The notes below the pieces were generated by a model that searched no databases, had not been told where the DNA came from, and worked only from the letters and a program-made list of their open reading frames with translations. 64,000 nucleotides of DNA from Citrobacter youngae ATCC 29220 (GTDB lineage Bacteria > Pseudomonadota > Gammaproteobacteria > Enterobacterales > Enterobacteriaceae), in NCBI RefSeq assembly GCF_000155975.1, contig NZ_GG730302.1, positions 150,599 to 214,598 of the forward strand, given 5' to 3'. Both the position numbers and the translations under genes were made by a program. Below are positions 1 to 8,883 of this stretch, piece after piece (position 1 is the stretch's first letter; every line of letters begins with the position of its first letter).

Positions 1-397
1 CAATGATTTCTTCTGGCTGACCCGCACTGTCATCAATAATATGAGGTACCTGTAAATGAATGCTGGATATTCTGGCATTGATAAGTTTTATTGTGTAATA
101 ACGCTCGTTTAAACCTGCCGGATTCGTGCGATAGAAGCTAAATTCACCGTTCAATATTTCATTGTCTGTTATGGCTTTCCCTAATAACGGCGAGGATTTA
201 TCTACCGGCTTTATAAACGTCAAACATTGATGGTTCACATTTTGTATCCGGCTCATGCCATGATTAACTGTCATTACCATTATCTGATCGCGATGGGCGG
301 GTTGTGATTTATTTCCTATCGAATTTACCGATGCGCATCCAGCAGAAATCAATCCCTGCGCCAGCCCATTCAGGGTCAACCATATTGTATTCGCCAT
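1..397 (-). CDS. Hcp-family type VI secretion protein, N-terminal part (cut by window edge)
   Basis: I translated the reverse strand from the ATG at 397; the frame stays open for 132 codons to the window edge, so the C-terminus is not visible. The start MANTIWLTLNG is followed by QGLISAGCASVNSIGNK, DQIMVM, HGMSRIQNVNHQ, FIKPVDKSSPLLGKAI and FYRTN, which is the characteristic Hcp order. Hcp forms the hexameric inner tube of the type VI secretion system and carries or chaperones effectors. A Shine-Dalgarno-like AAGGGA lies about 8 bases before the ATG. The flanking DNA is AT-rich. In E. coli K-12 this side of yhhM carries yhhL, so this gene is an insertion or replacement. Enterobacterial Hcp proteins are sometimes fused to C-terminal toxin domains; whether this one is cannot be seen. 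No other T6SS gene is in the window. Confidence 0.85.
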   Translation of the reverse strand, partial: MANTIWLTLNGLAQGLISAGCASVNSIGNKSQPAHRDQIMVMTVNHGMSRIQNVNHQCLTFIKPVDKSSPLLGKAITDNEILNGEFSFYRTNPAGLNERYYTIKLINARISSIHLQVPHIIDDSAGQPEEII

Positions 398-637
398 ATA
401 AATCCCTTAGCCATTTAAGATTACATGTTTATATGCCTGTAATAACATTTAAATAATAGGATAGTGAAAAATTCATAGTAGAATAGTGATACGTTCGATA
501 TTTTAGCCACACAAAAAAATATAATAAAAATGGCATTAGTTCAGAAAAAACAAATAACAGCTATACTTGAATAGTATTATATATTTCAGTTGAATTTATT
601 GTCGGCACTGGCGAGATAAACACAGTGCCGATCGGCG

Positions 638-997
638 TTATTGCCCTGGCTTAAACTCCTCAAAACGCGAACCTTTGTAACTCAGCGTGCCTTTGTCTCC
701 GACCGTCAACGCGTGATACTGCTGGGCATCCAGACGAAACGTCTGCTCCAGGCCGCCGCTTTGCGGCTTAAAGCTGGCTTCATAACGCATGCTGGTTCCT
801 GCCGGGCTCACTTCCTGCTGGCGCGAACGCCGATCGTTAAGCGGCTTTTCCCGCTTATTACTCACCACCACCAGCTTTTGCATCAGGGGGGCTGCATCAT
901 TATCCGCTTTTTCACGCCGCTGCTGGACAAAGCGAAACGACGCGACAACAACGATTAACACAATGATAATAATGAAAAAAAGTGGCGGCTTGCTCAT
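638..997 (-). CDS. yhhM: YhhM, DUF2500 membrane-anchored protein
   Basis: A 119-residue protein with one N-terminal membrane segment (about residues 6-22, rich in I and V), then a short charged linker and a soluble domain of about 75 residues. It matches YhhM of E. coli in sequence style, orientation and position next to yhhN and zntA. The family (DUF2500) has no established function. The N-in/C-out signal-anchor arrangement suggests a periplasmic domain, which is inference. It is transcribed away from yhhN, with about 140 bp between the two starts. Confidence 0.9.
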   Translation of the reverse strand: MSKPPLFFIIIIVLIVVVASFRFVQQRREKADNDAAPLMQKLVVVSNKREKPLNDRRSRQQEVSPAGTSMRYEASFKPQSGGLEQTFRLDAQQYHALTVGDKGTLSYKGSRFEEFKPGQ

Positions 998-1138
998 ATT
1001 ATTAACCCATCAGAAAATGCGGAAATAAGCATACCCTGCCTGTTATGGTGTTGTCATCAGGCGGTGTCGACCTCTACACTGAACAGTAGAGCCGTAGGCA
1101 CCCCGCTTACGAAAAAATAACGAATTCAAGGAACTAAG

Positions 1139-1765
1139 ATGCTTTGGTCGTTTATCGCTGTCTGCCTTTCCGCATGGTTGTTCGTGGATGCTTCCTATCG
1201 TGGGCCCGCCTGGCAACGCTGGGTCTTTAAACCCCTAACGCTACTCCTGCTGGCGCTGCTGGCCTGGCAGGCACCAATGTTTAACGCCATCAGCTATCTG
1301 GTGCTGGCTGGCCTTCTTGCCTCGCTGCTGGGCGATGCGCTGACGCTGTTGCCGCGCCAGCGTCTGCTCTATGCCGTGGGAGCATTTTTCCTCTCACACC
1401 TGCTGTATACCATCTACTTCGCCAGCCAAATGACGCTGTCGTTTTTCTGGCCTTTGCCATTGGTATTGATAGTGCTGGGGGCATTGCTGATCGCCATCAT
1501 CTGGACGCGACTGGAAGAGCTGCGTTTAGCTATCTGTACTTTTATCGGCATCACTCTGATGATGGTCTGGATGGCGGGCGAGCTGTGGTTCTTCCGTCCC
1601 ACCGGTCCGGCGCTGTCGGCATTCCTGGGCGCCTCATTGCTGTTCATCGGCAATTTTGTCTGGCTGGGTAGCCATTATCGCCACCGCTTCCGCGCCGACA
1701 ACGCTATTGCCGCAGCCTGCTACTTCGCCGGACATTTCCTGATTGTTCGTTCGCTGTATCTCTAA
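1139..1765 (+). CDS. yhhN: YhhN, TMEM86/lysoplasmalogenase-family membrane protein
   Basis: A 208-residue, very hydrophobic protein with about seven to eight predicted membrane helices. It belongs to the YhhN/TMEM86 family; mammalian TMEM86B hydrolyses lysoplasmalogens, but the substrate of bacterial members is not established. The start is supported by AAGGAACTAAG directly before the ATG. It lies upstream of zntA on the same strand, but zntA has its own metal-controlled promoter in the 75-bp gap, so the two are probably separate units. Confidence 0.9.
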   Translation: MLWSFIAVCLSAWLFVDASYRGPAWQRWVFKPLTLLLLALLAWQAPMFNAISYLVLAGLLASLLGDALTLLPRQRLLYAVGAFFLSHLLYTIYFASQMTLSFFWPLPLVLIVLGALLIAIIWTRLEELRLAICTFIGITLMMVWMAGELWFFRPTGPALSAFLGASLLFIGNFVWLGSHYRHRFRADNAIAAACYFAGHFLIVRSLYL

Positions 1766-1771
1766 TATCGC

Positions 1772-1803
1772 TTGACTCTGGAGTCGACTCCAGAGTGTAT
1801 CCT
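1772..1803 (+). promoter_or_regulatory. zntA promoter with ZntR operator
   Basis: A -35 element TTGACT (1772-1777) and a -10 element TATCCT (1798-1803) are separated by 20 bp. The spacer holds a 22-bp palindrome (1775-1796) centred on GGAGTCGACTCC. A lengthened spacer filled by a dyad is the hallmark of promoters controlled by MerR-family activators, and this copy looks the same as the E. coli zntA promoter bound by ZntR, which activates with zinc. zntR itself is not in the window. Confidence 0.93.
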
Positions 1804-1840
1804 CCGGTTAAGACGAAATGATTATTAACCGGAGGATGCC

Positions 1841-4039
1841 ATGTCGACACCCGATACCCGTGGCAAAAAAGCCCCACAATTCTCTTCTTTCAAGCCCGCG
1901 CCTGCCCCACAAAAGGCCGATGACTGCTGCTGCGAAGGAAGTTGCTCCACCCCACCACCCGTATCCGAAAGCGTAATGGGCACCCGCTATTCCTGGAAAG
2001 TGGCAGGCATGGACTGTGCCGCCTGCGCCCGAAAAGTGGAAAATGCGGTCCGTCAGGTCAGCGGCGTCAACCAGGTCCAGGTGCTGTTCGCCACCGAAAA
2101 ACTGGTGGTCGATGCCGGTTCTGATATCCGCCAGCAAGTTGAAAGCGCGGTGCAAAAGGCAGGCTATACCCTGCGCGATGAACAAGCGCCAGAAGCCGCT
2201 CCCGAGTCACGTTTTAAAGAGAACCTGCCGCTGATTTCGCTGATTATCATGATGGCGATTAGCTGGGGGCTGGAGCAGTTCAATCATCCTTTCGGTCAGA
2301 TAGCGTTTATCGCCACCACGCTGGTGGGTCTGTATCCCATTGCCCGCCAGGCGCTACGCCTGATGAAAACCGGCAGCTATTTTGCCATTGAAACACTGAT
2401 GAGCGTGGCCGCGATTGGCGCGCTGTTTATCGGCGCGACGGCGGAAGCCGCTATGGTGCTGCTGCTGTTTTTAATTGGCGAGCGCCTGGAAGGATGGGCC
2501 GCCAGCCGCGCCCGCAAAGGGGTCAGCGCGCTGATGGCGCTCAAGCCGGAAACCGCCACGCGTCTGCGTAACGGCGAGCGCGAAGAGGTCGCAATCAATA
2601 CCCTCCGGCCTGGCGATATTATCGAAGTTGCCGCCGGTGGGCGTTTACCCGCCGACGGTAAGCTGGTCTCCGGTTTTGCCAGCTTTGATGAAAGCGCCCT
2701 GACCGGCGAATCGATCCCGGTTGAACGCGCTACCGGCGAAAAAGTCCCGGCGGGCGCCACCAGTGTGGATCGTCTGGTTACGCTGGAAGTCCTCTCCGAG
2801 CCGGGCGCCAGCGCCATTGACCGTATTCTGCAACTGATAGAAGAAGCGGAAGAACGCCGCGCCCCCATTGAGCGTTTTATTGATCGTTTCAGCCGGATTT
2901 ATACCCCAGCCATTATGGCGGTTGCGCTGCTGGTCACCCTCGTACCGCCGCTGCTGTTTGCCGCCTCCTGGCAGGAGTGGATTTATAAAGGACTGACGCT
3001 GTTGCTGATTGGCTGCCCTTGCGCGCTGGTTATCTCAACCCCCGCAGCGATTACCTCTGGTCTCGCCGCCGCGGCGCGTCGTGGCGCGTTAATCAAAGGC
3101 GGGGCCGCGCTGGAACAACTGGGCAGAGTCACGCAGGTGGCGTTTGATAAAACCGGCACTCTGACCATCGGTAAACCACGCGTGACGGCGATTCATCCGG
3201 CAAGCGGTATAAATGAGGCTGAACTGCTGGCGCTGGCGGCGGCGGTAGAGCAAGGCGCGACGCACCCGCTGGCACAGGCGATTGTCCGGGAAGCGCAGAC
3301 TCGCGAGCTGGCTATCCCGGTAGCAACCGAGCAACGCGCGCTGGTTGGCTCTGGAATTGAAGCGCAGGTCAACGGCGAACACGTGCTGATTTGCGCTGCG
3401 GGCAAGCAGCCTGCCGACGCCTTTGCCGGACAGATAAGCGAACTGGAAAGCGCCGGCCAGACGGTGGTGCTGGTGCTGCGTAACGATGTCGTTCTCGGCG
3501 TGCTGGCCCTACAGGACACCCTGCGCGACGACGCCCGCAGCGCCATCAGCGAGCTGAATCAGATTGGCGTGAAAGGCGTGATCCTGACCGGTGATAACCC
3601 ACGCGCGGCAGCAGCCATTGCCGCTGAGCTGGGTCTGGAATTCAAAGCGGGGTTATTGCCGGAGGATAAGGTGCGGGCCGTTACCTCGCTCAACCAACAG
3701 TCGCCGCTGGCGATGGTCGGCGACGGCATCAACGACGCCCCGGCAATGAAAGCGGCGACCATCGGCATTGCCATGGGTAGCGGGACCGACGTCGCGCTGG
3801 AAACCGCCGATGCCGCCCTGACCCACAACCGTCTGCGTGGCCTGGTGCAAATGATTCAGCTGGCGCGCGCCACCCATGCCAATATTCGCCAGAACATTGC
3901 GATTGCGCTGGGCCTGAAGGGGATTTTCCTCGTCACCACGCTGCTGGGGATAACCGGACTGTGGCTGGCGGTGCTGGCCGATACGGGGGCGACGGTACTG
4001 GTGACCGCCAACGCGCTGCGGTTATTGCGTAAAGGGTAA
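1841..4039 (+). CDS. zntA: Zn(II)/Cd(II)/Pb(II)-exporting P1B-type ATPase
   Basis: At 732 residues it equals E. coli ZntA in length. It pumps zinc, cadmium and lead out across the inner membrane using ATP. Visible features in order: a Cys-rich N-terminus (DDCCCEGSC), a heavy-metal-associated domain with GMDCAACA, the phosphatase loop TGES, the membrane metal site CPC (Cys392/Cys394), the phosphorylation motif DKTGT (Asp436), the hinge GDGINDAP, and Asp714 in the last membrane helix, which helps select divalent ions. GGAGG precedes the ATG. It is expressed from the ZntR-type promoter just upstream and followed by a REP pair. Confidence 0.97.
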   Translation: MSTPDTRGKKAPQFSSFKPAPAPQKADDCCCEGSCSTPPPVSESVMGTRYSWKVAGMDCAACARKVENAVRQVSGVNQVQVLFATEKLVVDAGSDIRQQVESAVQKAGYTLRDEQAPEAAPESRFKENLPLISLIIMMAISWGLEQFNHPFGQIAFIATTLVGLYPIARQALRLMKTGSYFAIETLMSVAAIGALFIGATAEAAMVLLLFLIGERLEGWAASRARKGVSALMALKPETATRLRNGEREEVAINTLRPGDIIEVAAGGRLPADGKLVSGFASFDESALTGESIPVERATGEKVPAGATSVDRLVTLEVLSEPGASAIDRILQLIEEAEERRAPIERFIDRFSRIYTPAIMAVALLVTLVPPLLFAASWQEWIYKGLTLLLIGCPCALVISTPAAITSGLAAAARRGALIKGGAALEQLGRVTQVAFDKTGTLTIGKPRVTAIHPASGINEAELLALAAAVEQGATHPLAQAIVREAQTRELAIPVATEQRALVGSGIEAQVNGEHVLICAAGKQPADAFAGQISELESAGQTVVLVLRNDVVLGVLALQDTLRDDARSAISELNQIGVKGVILTGDNPRAAAAIAAELGLEFKAGLLPEDKVRAVTSLNQQSPLAMVGDGINDAPAMKAATIGIAMGSGTDVALETADAALTHNRLRGLVQMIQLARATHANIRQNIAIALGLKGIFLVTTLLGITGLWLAVLADTGATVLVTANALRLLRKG

Positions 4040-4046
4040 TGTGTGT

Positions 4047-4108
4047 GCCGGATGCGGCCTACAGGTTACACCGTCTTTGTAGGCCGGATCAGCGAAGCGC
4101 CATCCGGC
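4047..4108. repeat. REP pair (BIME) between zntA and tusA
   Basis: Two inverted REP-type units (GCCGGATGCGGCCTAC, and GTAGGCCGGAT ending in CATCCGGC) lie between the convergent genes zntA and tusA. Such elements in enterobacteria stabilise mRNA 3' ends and can bind DNA gyrase or IHF. Confidence 0.85.
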
Positions 4109-4117
4109 ATGACAAGA

Positions 4118-4363
4118 TTACTGGCCTTTGCGCACTAAATAGCGGTACGGCAGCGAGTCGGTCTCTTTGGCCACCAGCTCATGCTCCATAAAGGTACAGA
4201 AGCCGGGAATATCGCGGGTTGTCGCCGGATCGTCGGCGACAATCAGCAGCGTTTCACCCGCCTGCATACCGCGCACGGTTTTACGTACCATCATTACGGG
4301 TTCCGGGCAGCGGAGTCCCTGGGCATCAAGCGTATGGTCGGGAGAGGTAAACAGATCGCTCAT
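4118..4363 (-). CDS. tusA: TusA sulfur-carrier protein
   Basis: An 81-residue small sulfur carrier. It takes persulfide sulfur from IscS and passes it to TusBCD for 2-thiolation of tRNA wobble uridine; it also feeds molybdenum cofactor metabolism. The conserved active-site Cys sits in LRCPEPVMM. The start is set at MSDLF rather than an in-frame ATG five codons upstream because this matches the family length. It is convergent with zntA and divergent from yhhQ. Confidence 0.95.
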   Translation of the reverse strand: MSDLFTSPDHTLDAQGLRCPEPVMMVRKTVRGMQAGETLLIVADDPATTRDIPGFCTFMEHELVAKETDSLPYRYLVRKGQ

Positions 4364-4531
4364 CGTAGTCTCGTTCATTCAAAAACGGCGTTATTTTACG
4401 CTCTGTTATCGCATTAGCCAATCAGGTTAACGATTGCGTGAAAAACAACCATTGCAATGTGTTCTTAAAGCAGTATCATGCGACGGTTTTTTATTGGGTT
4501 CCCTCACCCCATCCAACAAAAAGGTCACAAT

Positions 4532-5197
4532 ATGACTCCGTTTACACAAAATCAGCGCCTAAAGGCGTTGTTCTGGCTATCGCTATTTCATCTGCTGGTG
4601 ATCACCTCCAGCAACTACCTGGTGCAGCTTCCGATCTCCATTTTTGGTTTCCATACCACGTGGGGCGCGTTTAGCTTTCCGTTTATTTTCCTCGCGACCG
4701 ACCTGACCGTGCGTATTTTTGGCGCACCGTTGGCACGCCGTATCATCTTTGCGGTGATGGTCCCCGCCCTGCTGGTCTCCTATGTGATCTCATCACTGTT
4801 CTATATGGGATCGTGGCAGGGATTCGGCGCGCTGCTGCACTTTAATCTGTTTGTCGCCCGTATCGCCGCCGCCAGCTTTATGGCTTACGCGCTGGGACAA
4901 ATTCTGGATGTGCATGTCTTTAACCGCCTGCGTCAGAACCGTCGCTGGTGGCTGGCGCCGACGGCTTCCACGCTGTTTGGCAACATCAGCGATACGTTGG
5001 CCTTCTTCTTTATCGCTTTCTGGCGCAGCCCGGATGCCTTTATGGCCGAGCACTGGATGGAAATCGCGCTGGTCGATTACTGCTTCAAAGTGCTGATCAG
5101 CATTATCTTCTTCCTGCCGATGTACGGCGTACTGCTGAATATGTTACTGAAAAGGCTGGCAGATAAATCTGAAATATCTGCATTGCAGACGAGTTAA
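4532..5197 (+). CDS. yhhQ: YhhQ queuosine precursor (preQ0/preQ1) transporter
   Basis: A 221-residue integral membrane protein with about six helices, of the vitamin-precursor/queuosine-precursor transporter family. E. coli YhhQ imports preQ0 and preQ1 for queuosine salvage. The start MTPFTQNQR is chosen over an in-frame ATG at 4478 because it gives the family length and has AAGG nearby. I see no preQ1 riboswitch in the leader. It is followed after 72 bp by dcrB. Confidence 0.93.
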   Translation: MTPFTQNQRLKALFWLSLFHLLVITSSNYLVQLPISIFGFHTTWGAFSFPFIFLATDLTVRIFGAPLARRIIFAVMVPALLVSYVISSLFYMGSWQGFGALLHFNLFVARIAAASFMAYALGQILDVHVFNRLRQNRRWWLAPTASTLFGNISDTLAFFFIAFWRSPDAFMAEHWMEIALVDYCFKVLISIIFFLPMYGVLLNMLLKRLADKSEISALQTS

Positions 5198-5269
5198 AGG
5201 TTCATTTTCCGAGTTGTGATAAGATGGGCGAATGAGCCGTTATGGCCGTTTATCGAAAGGAAGAAGTCA

Positions 5270-5827
5270 ATGCGCAATCTGGTTAAATATGTCGGTATTG
5301 GCCTGCTGGTTATGGGGCTTGCGGCCTGTGATAATAGCGATACAAAAGCGCCAGCAGAAGGTGCTGCCGCAGAGAGTAGCGCCACCGGACAACCGGTCAG
5401 CCTGCTGGACGGCAAACTCAGTTTTTCCCTGCCAGCGGATATGACCGATCAGAGCGGCAAGCTGGGCACGCAGGCGAACAACATGCACGTGTATTCTGAC
5501 GCAACCGGCCAAAAAGCGGTGATTGTGATTGTCGGCGACAATACCAACGAAGATCTGGCCGTGCTGGCAAAACGCCTGGAAGATCAGCAGCGTAGCCGCG
5601 ACCCGCAGCTGCAGGTCGTCACCAATAAATCTATTGAGCTGAAAGGCCACACGCTGCAGCAGTTAGACAGCATCATCTCGGCCAAAGGCCAGACCGCTTA
5701 CTCTTCCGTCGTGTTGGGTAAAGTCGACAACCAACTGCTGACGCTGCAAATCACGCTGCCTGCTGACGATCAGCAAAAAGCGCAAACAACCGCAGAAAAC
5801 ATCATTAACACGCTGGTTATCCAGTAA
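5270..5827 (+). CDS. dcrB: DcrB lipoprotein
   Basis: A 185-residue lipoprotein precursor. The signal peptide [16 protein letters not shown] ends in the lipobox LAAC, so the mature protein begins at that Cys. In E. coli DcrB is needed for adsorption or entry of phages C1 and C6 and affects envelope lipoprotein maturation. The start follows AAAGGAAGAAGTCA; the frame is open further upstream, but the signal peptide fixes this start. Its transcription terminator lies inside the convergent yhhS gene. Confidence 0.93.
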   Translation: MRNLVKYVGIGLLVMGLAACDNSDTKAPAEGAAAESSATGQPVSLLDGKLSFSLPADMTDQSGKLGTQANNMHVYSDATGQKAVIVIVGDNTNEDLAVLAKRLEDQQRSRDPQLQVVTNKSIELKGHTLQQLDSIISAKGQTAYSSVVLGKVDNQLLTLQITLPADDQQKAQTTAENIINTLVIQ

Positions 5828-5830
5828 CGG

Positions 5831-7048
5831 TTAAGACGATGACGCGGCCTCCGGTGGCTCCACCAGAGGCCGTTTTTTTAGCCGCCAGGTCAGCAATAAC
5901 GCCACTGCCACCAGCCCGGCCGCCGCCAGATAGATAACCGGCACGCCCGCCCACGTCATGACCAGCCCGGCCAGCGGCCCGGTAACGCCCAGCGATAAAT
6001 CCATAAACACCGTATAGGTCGCCAGCGCCGCGCCCTGATTTTGCTGCGGAACGGCTTTTACCGCCACCACGCCCAGCGCCGGGAAGACCAGCGAGAACCC
6101 GGCCCCGGCCAGCAGAACGCCGATTTTTGCCATCCACGGCACGGAAGCCATTCCGACCAGCATCAGCCCAACCATCTCAACGCTAAAGCAGATCATCGCC
6201 ACATTCAGCCCGCCTAAGCGGTTGATGCTGTTAGGGAAGAGCAAGCGGGTCCCTACAAACGTACCGCTAAAAAGCGTCAGCGCGAATGCTGCGCCGTCCC
6301 AGCCCTTAGCATCATAAAACAGCGTGATAAAGGTGGCGATCGTGCCGAATCCGGCGGAGGCCAGCGCCAGCGCCATGCCGTACAGCCAGACGCGTCCAAG
6401 TACCGCGCGAAACGGCAGCGGTTTGCCTTTGCTGGCCTTCACCGCCGCACGAGGGAGCGCCAGCAGTATCGCCAACAGCGCCACGCCCATCACGGTCAGC
6501 GCCAGCCCCCGTAAGCCACCCCAGGCATAACACAGAACGCCCAGCGGAGCGCCTATCGCCATCGCGCCATAGGTCACGATGCCGTTCCACGAAATCACCC
6601 GCCCGATGTGCATTGAACCCACCACCCCGACGCCCCACAGCGTAGAGCCGGTCCCGGCAAAGCTTTGCCCGATGCCAAGAATCACGCGCCCCAGGCATAG
6701 CAGCAACAGGCTGGCCAGCGGCCAACCATTCGTTGATCCCGCCAGCAGATAGCCCAAACCACTTAAAAAGCAGCCGCACAGTCCGAATACCACGATTTTT
6801 TTCGGCCCCAGCAGATCGGCATAGCGACCGGCATGAGGGCGGCTCAGCAGCGTGGCGAAATATTGCAGACTAATAACCAGCCCCGCCCAGAAGGCGCTAA
6901 ATCCCATCACATCATGGACGTAGCCGGGCAACACCGCGAGCGGCAGGCCGATGGTCAGATAGCTGGCGAAGTTAAACATCACCACAGAAACAATGCGCAG
7001 ATTCAGGCGTAAACCGCTAAGCGTCGGTTCAGCGACGGGTTCGGGCAT
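5831..7048 (-). CDS. yhhS: YhhS major facilitator superfamily transporter
   Basis: A 405-residue, 12-helix MFS protein matching E. coli YhhS (UPF0226), with the typical loop GRYADLLGPKK between helices 2 and 3. In E. coli the family has been linked to efflux (glyphosate and arabinose resistance on overexpression); the natural substrate is unknown. It is convergent with dcrB, with only 3 bp between stop codons, so the last 50 bp also encode the dcrB terminator. Its start is about 130 bp from the divergent yhhT. Confidence 0.9.
   Translation of the reverse strand: MPEPVAEPTLSGLRLNLRIVSVVMFNFASYLTIGLPLAVLPGYVHDVMGFSAFWAGLVISLQYFATLLSRPHAGRYADLLGPKKIVVFGLCGCFLSGLGYLLAGSTNGWPLASLLLLCLGRVILGIGQSFAGTGSTLWGVGVVGSMHIGRVISWNGIVTYGAMAIGAPLGVLCYAWGGLRGLALTVMGVALLAILLALPRAAVKASKGKPLPFRAVLGRVWLYGMALALASAGFGTIATFITLFYDAKGWDGAAFALTLFSGTFVGTRLLFPNSINRLGGLNVAMICFSVEMVGLMLVGMASVPWMAKIGVLLAGAGFSLVFPALGVVAVKAVPQQNQGAALATYTVFMDLSLGVTGPLAGLVMTWAGVPVIYLAAAGLVAVALLLTWRLKKRPLVEPPEAASSS
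5845..5879 (+). terminator. dcrB intrinsic terminator inside the yhhS 3' coding end
   Basis: On the plus strand CGGCCTCCGGTGG pairs with CCACCAGAGGCCG around a 2-base loop, followed by seven T residues (5873-5879). It lies 18 bp after the dcrB stop and fully within the C-terminal codons of yhhS (KKRPLVEPPEAA). Confidence 0.85.
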
Positions 7049-7180
7049 GGAAGGTCACCACATTTCACAACAGTGTTTCAGTTCTACCATGTTGCTGGTC
7101 AGAAATCAGCAGTCAGATTAGGAATCTCAGCAACAAGCCAACCGCTACACTTAAGGCAAAAATACAAACAGGAAGAAAAC

Positions 7181-8230
7181 ATGACAACCGCTCAGCCCGA
7201 TAAAACGGGTATGCATATTCTGCTCAAACTGGCCGCTTTGGTGGTGATCCTCGCGGGTATCCACGCCGCGGCGGATATCATTGTACAACTGCTGCTGGCG
7301 CTCTTTTTTGCCATCGTATTGAACCCGCTGGTCACCTGGTTTATTCGTCGGGGAGTGCGTCGCCCGGTGGCGATTACGTTAGTGGTCGTGGTAATGCTGA
7401 TTGTTCTTACGGCGCTGGTTGGCGTTCTTGCATCGTCGATCACTGAATTTATGGCCATGCTGCCAAAATATAATAAGGAGCTGACGCGCAAGGTTCTGTA
7501 TTTGCAAGAAATGGTCCCCTTTCTGAACCTGCATATGTCCCCGGAGCGCATGCTGCAGCGGATGGACTCAGACAAGCTGATGACCTTCACGACCACGCTA
7601 ATGACGAGTCTTTCCGGCGCCATGGCCAGCGTCGTCCTGCTGGTAATGACGGTTGTCTTTATGCTGTTTGAAGTGCGCCATGTCCCCTATAAGCTGCGCT
7701 TTGCGCTGAACAACCCGCAGATTCATATTGCGGGGCTGCATCGGGCGCTGAAGGGCGTTTCACACTATCTGGCGCTGAAAACGCTGCTCAGCTTATGGAC
7801 CGGCGCCATTGTCTGGCTCGGGCTGGCGCTGATGGGGATTCAGTTTGCTCTGATGTGGGGCGTGCTGGCATTCCTGCTAAACTACGTGCCCAACATTGGC
7901 TCGGTCATTTCCGCCGTCCCGCCCATGATTCAGGCGCTGCTGTTCAACGGCATTTACGAGTGCGTGCTGGTTGGCGCGCTGTTTCTGGTTGTGCATATGG
8001 TGATTGGCAACATTCTCGAACCCCGTATGATGGGGCACCGGCTGGGATTATCGACGCTGATCGTCTTTCTCTCTCTGTTAGTCTGGGGATGGCTGCTCGG
8101 TCCGGTCGGCATGTTACTTTCCGTGCCGTTAACCAGCGTGTGTAAAATCTGGATGGAAACCACCAAAGGCGGCAGTAAACTGGCAATTTTGCTGGGACCA
8201 GGCAGGCCTAAAAGCCGATTACCTGGATAA
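7181..8230 (+). CDS. yhhT: YhhT, AI-2E transporter family (PerM/YdiK-type) permease
   Basis: A 349-residue polytopic membrane protein of the AI-2E/UPF0118 family, equal in length to E. coli YhhT. Family members such as TqsA and PerM export varied small molecules or act as cation antiporters; YhhT has no settled substrate. The conserved C-terminal block NILEPRMMGHRLGLS is present. The start follows AGGAAGAAAAC; a longer in-frame reading from 7073 is ignored because it overlaps the divergent promoter region. Confidence 0.92.
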   Translation: MTTAQPDKTGMHILLKLAALVVILAGIHAAADIIVQLLLALFFAIVLNPLVTWFIRRGVRRPVAITLVVVVMLIVLTALVGVLASSITEFMAMLPKYNKELTRKVLYLQEMVPFLNLHMSPERMLQRMDSDKLMTFTTTLMTSLSGAMASVVLLVMTVVFMLFEVRHVPYKLRFALNNPQIHIAGLHRALKGVSHYLALKTLLSLWTGAIVWLGLALMGIQFALMWGVLAFLLNYVPNIGSVISAVPPMIQALLFNGIYECVLVGALFLVVHMVIGNILEPRMMGHRLGLSTLIVFLSLLVWGWLLGPVGMLLSVPLTSVCKIWMETTKGGSKLAILLGPGRPKSRLPG

Positions 8231-8292
8231 ACTTGCAAATGACGCGTGAAGAATGATACACAACGCCATTATGACTAAAGGTTAGCCCTGAT

Positions 8293-8883
8293 ATGTATCA
8301 GATCGTTCTTGGGAAAGTTTCTGTTTTAAGCGCAGGCGAGCTCCCTGCCGCGCTGAGAGAGCAAGCGCCGCAGGGTGCTCGCCGGGCGCGCTGGCTGGCT
8401 GGCCGTGTGCTGCTTTCCCATGCTCTTTTGCCATTGCCGGACATCATCTACGGCGAGCAGGGAAAACCGGCCTTTTCCGCCGATACGCCGCTGTGGTTCA
8501 ATCTCAGCCACAGCGGTGATGACATTGCGTTGCTGCTTAGCGACGAAGGGGAAGTGGGCTGCGATATTGAAGTCGTGCGCCCGCGCGATAACTGGCAGAC
8601 GCTGGCAAACACGGTGTTCAGTCTTGGGGAACATGCCGAACTCGAGGCCGAACGCCCGGAGCAACAGCTGGCGGCGTTCTGGCGCATCTGGACGCGTAAA
8701 GAAGCTATCGTGAAACAGCGTGGCGGCAGCGCCTGGCAAATCGTCAGCGTCGACAGCACCGCGCTAACCTCCTCGCTCTCCGTCAGCCAGTGCCAGATCG
8801 ATACCCTGAGCCTGGCGGTGTGCACCCCCACGCCATTTACCCTGACCGCCGACGCCGTGCAGCGTCTGGAAGCTTTAGCGTAA
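8293..8883 (+). CDS. acpT: AcpT 4'-phosphopantetheinyl transferase
   Basis: A 196-residue Sfp-type phosphopantetheinyl transferase, matching E. coli AcpT. It moves phosphopantetheine from CoA to the serine of an acyl carrier protein. Motifs visible are FNLSHSGD, the magnesium-binding VGCDIEVV, and WTRKEAIVK. It ends by overlapping the convergent padC gene by 9 bp, so the padC cassette joins exactly at the acpT stop. Confidence 0.92.
   Translation: MYQIVLGKVSVLSAGELPAALREQAPQGARRARWLAGRVLLSHALLPLPDIIYGEQGKPAFSADTPLWFNLSHSGDDIALLLSDEGEVGCDIEVVRPRDNWQTLANTVFSLGEHAELEAERPEQQLAAFWRIWTRKEAIVKQRGGSAWQIVSVDSTALTSSLSVSQCQIDTLSLAVCTPTPFTLTADAVQRLEALA

Noticed and set aside
638-958. 105-codon plus-strand frame opposite yhhM
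   Set aside because: Shadow of yhhM, which matches a known family in the opposite orientation.
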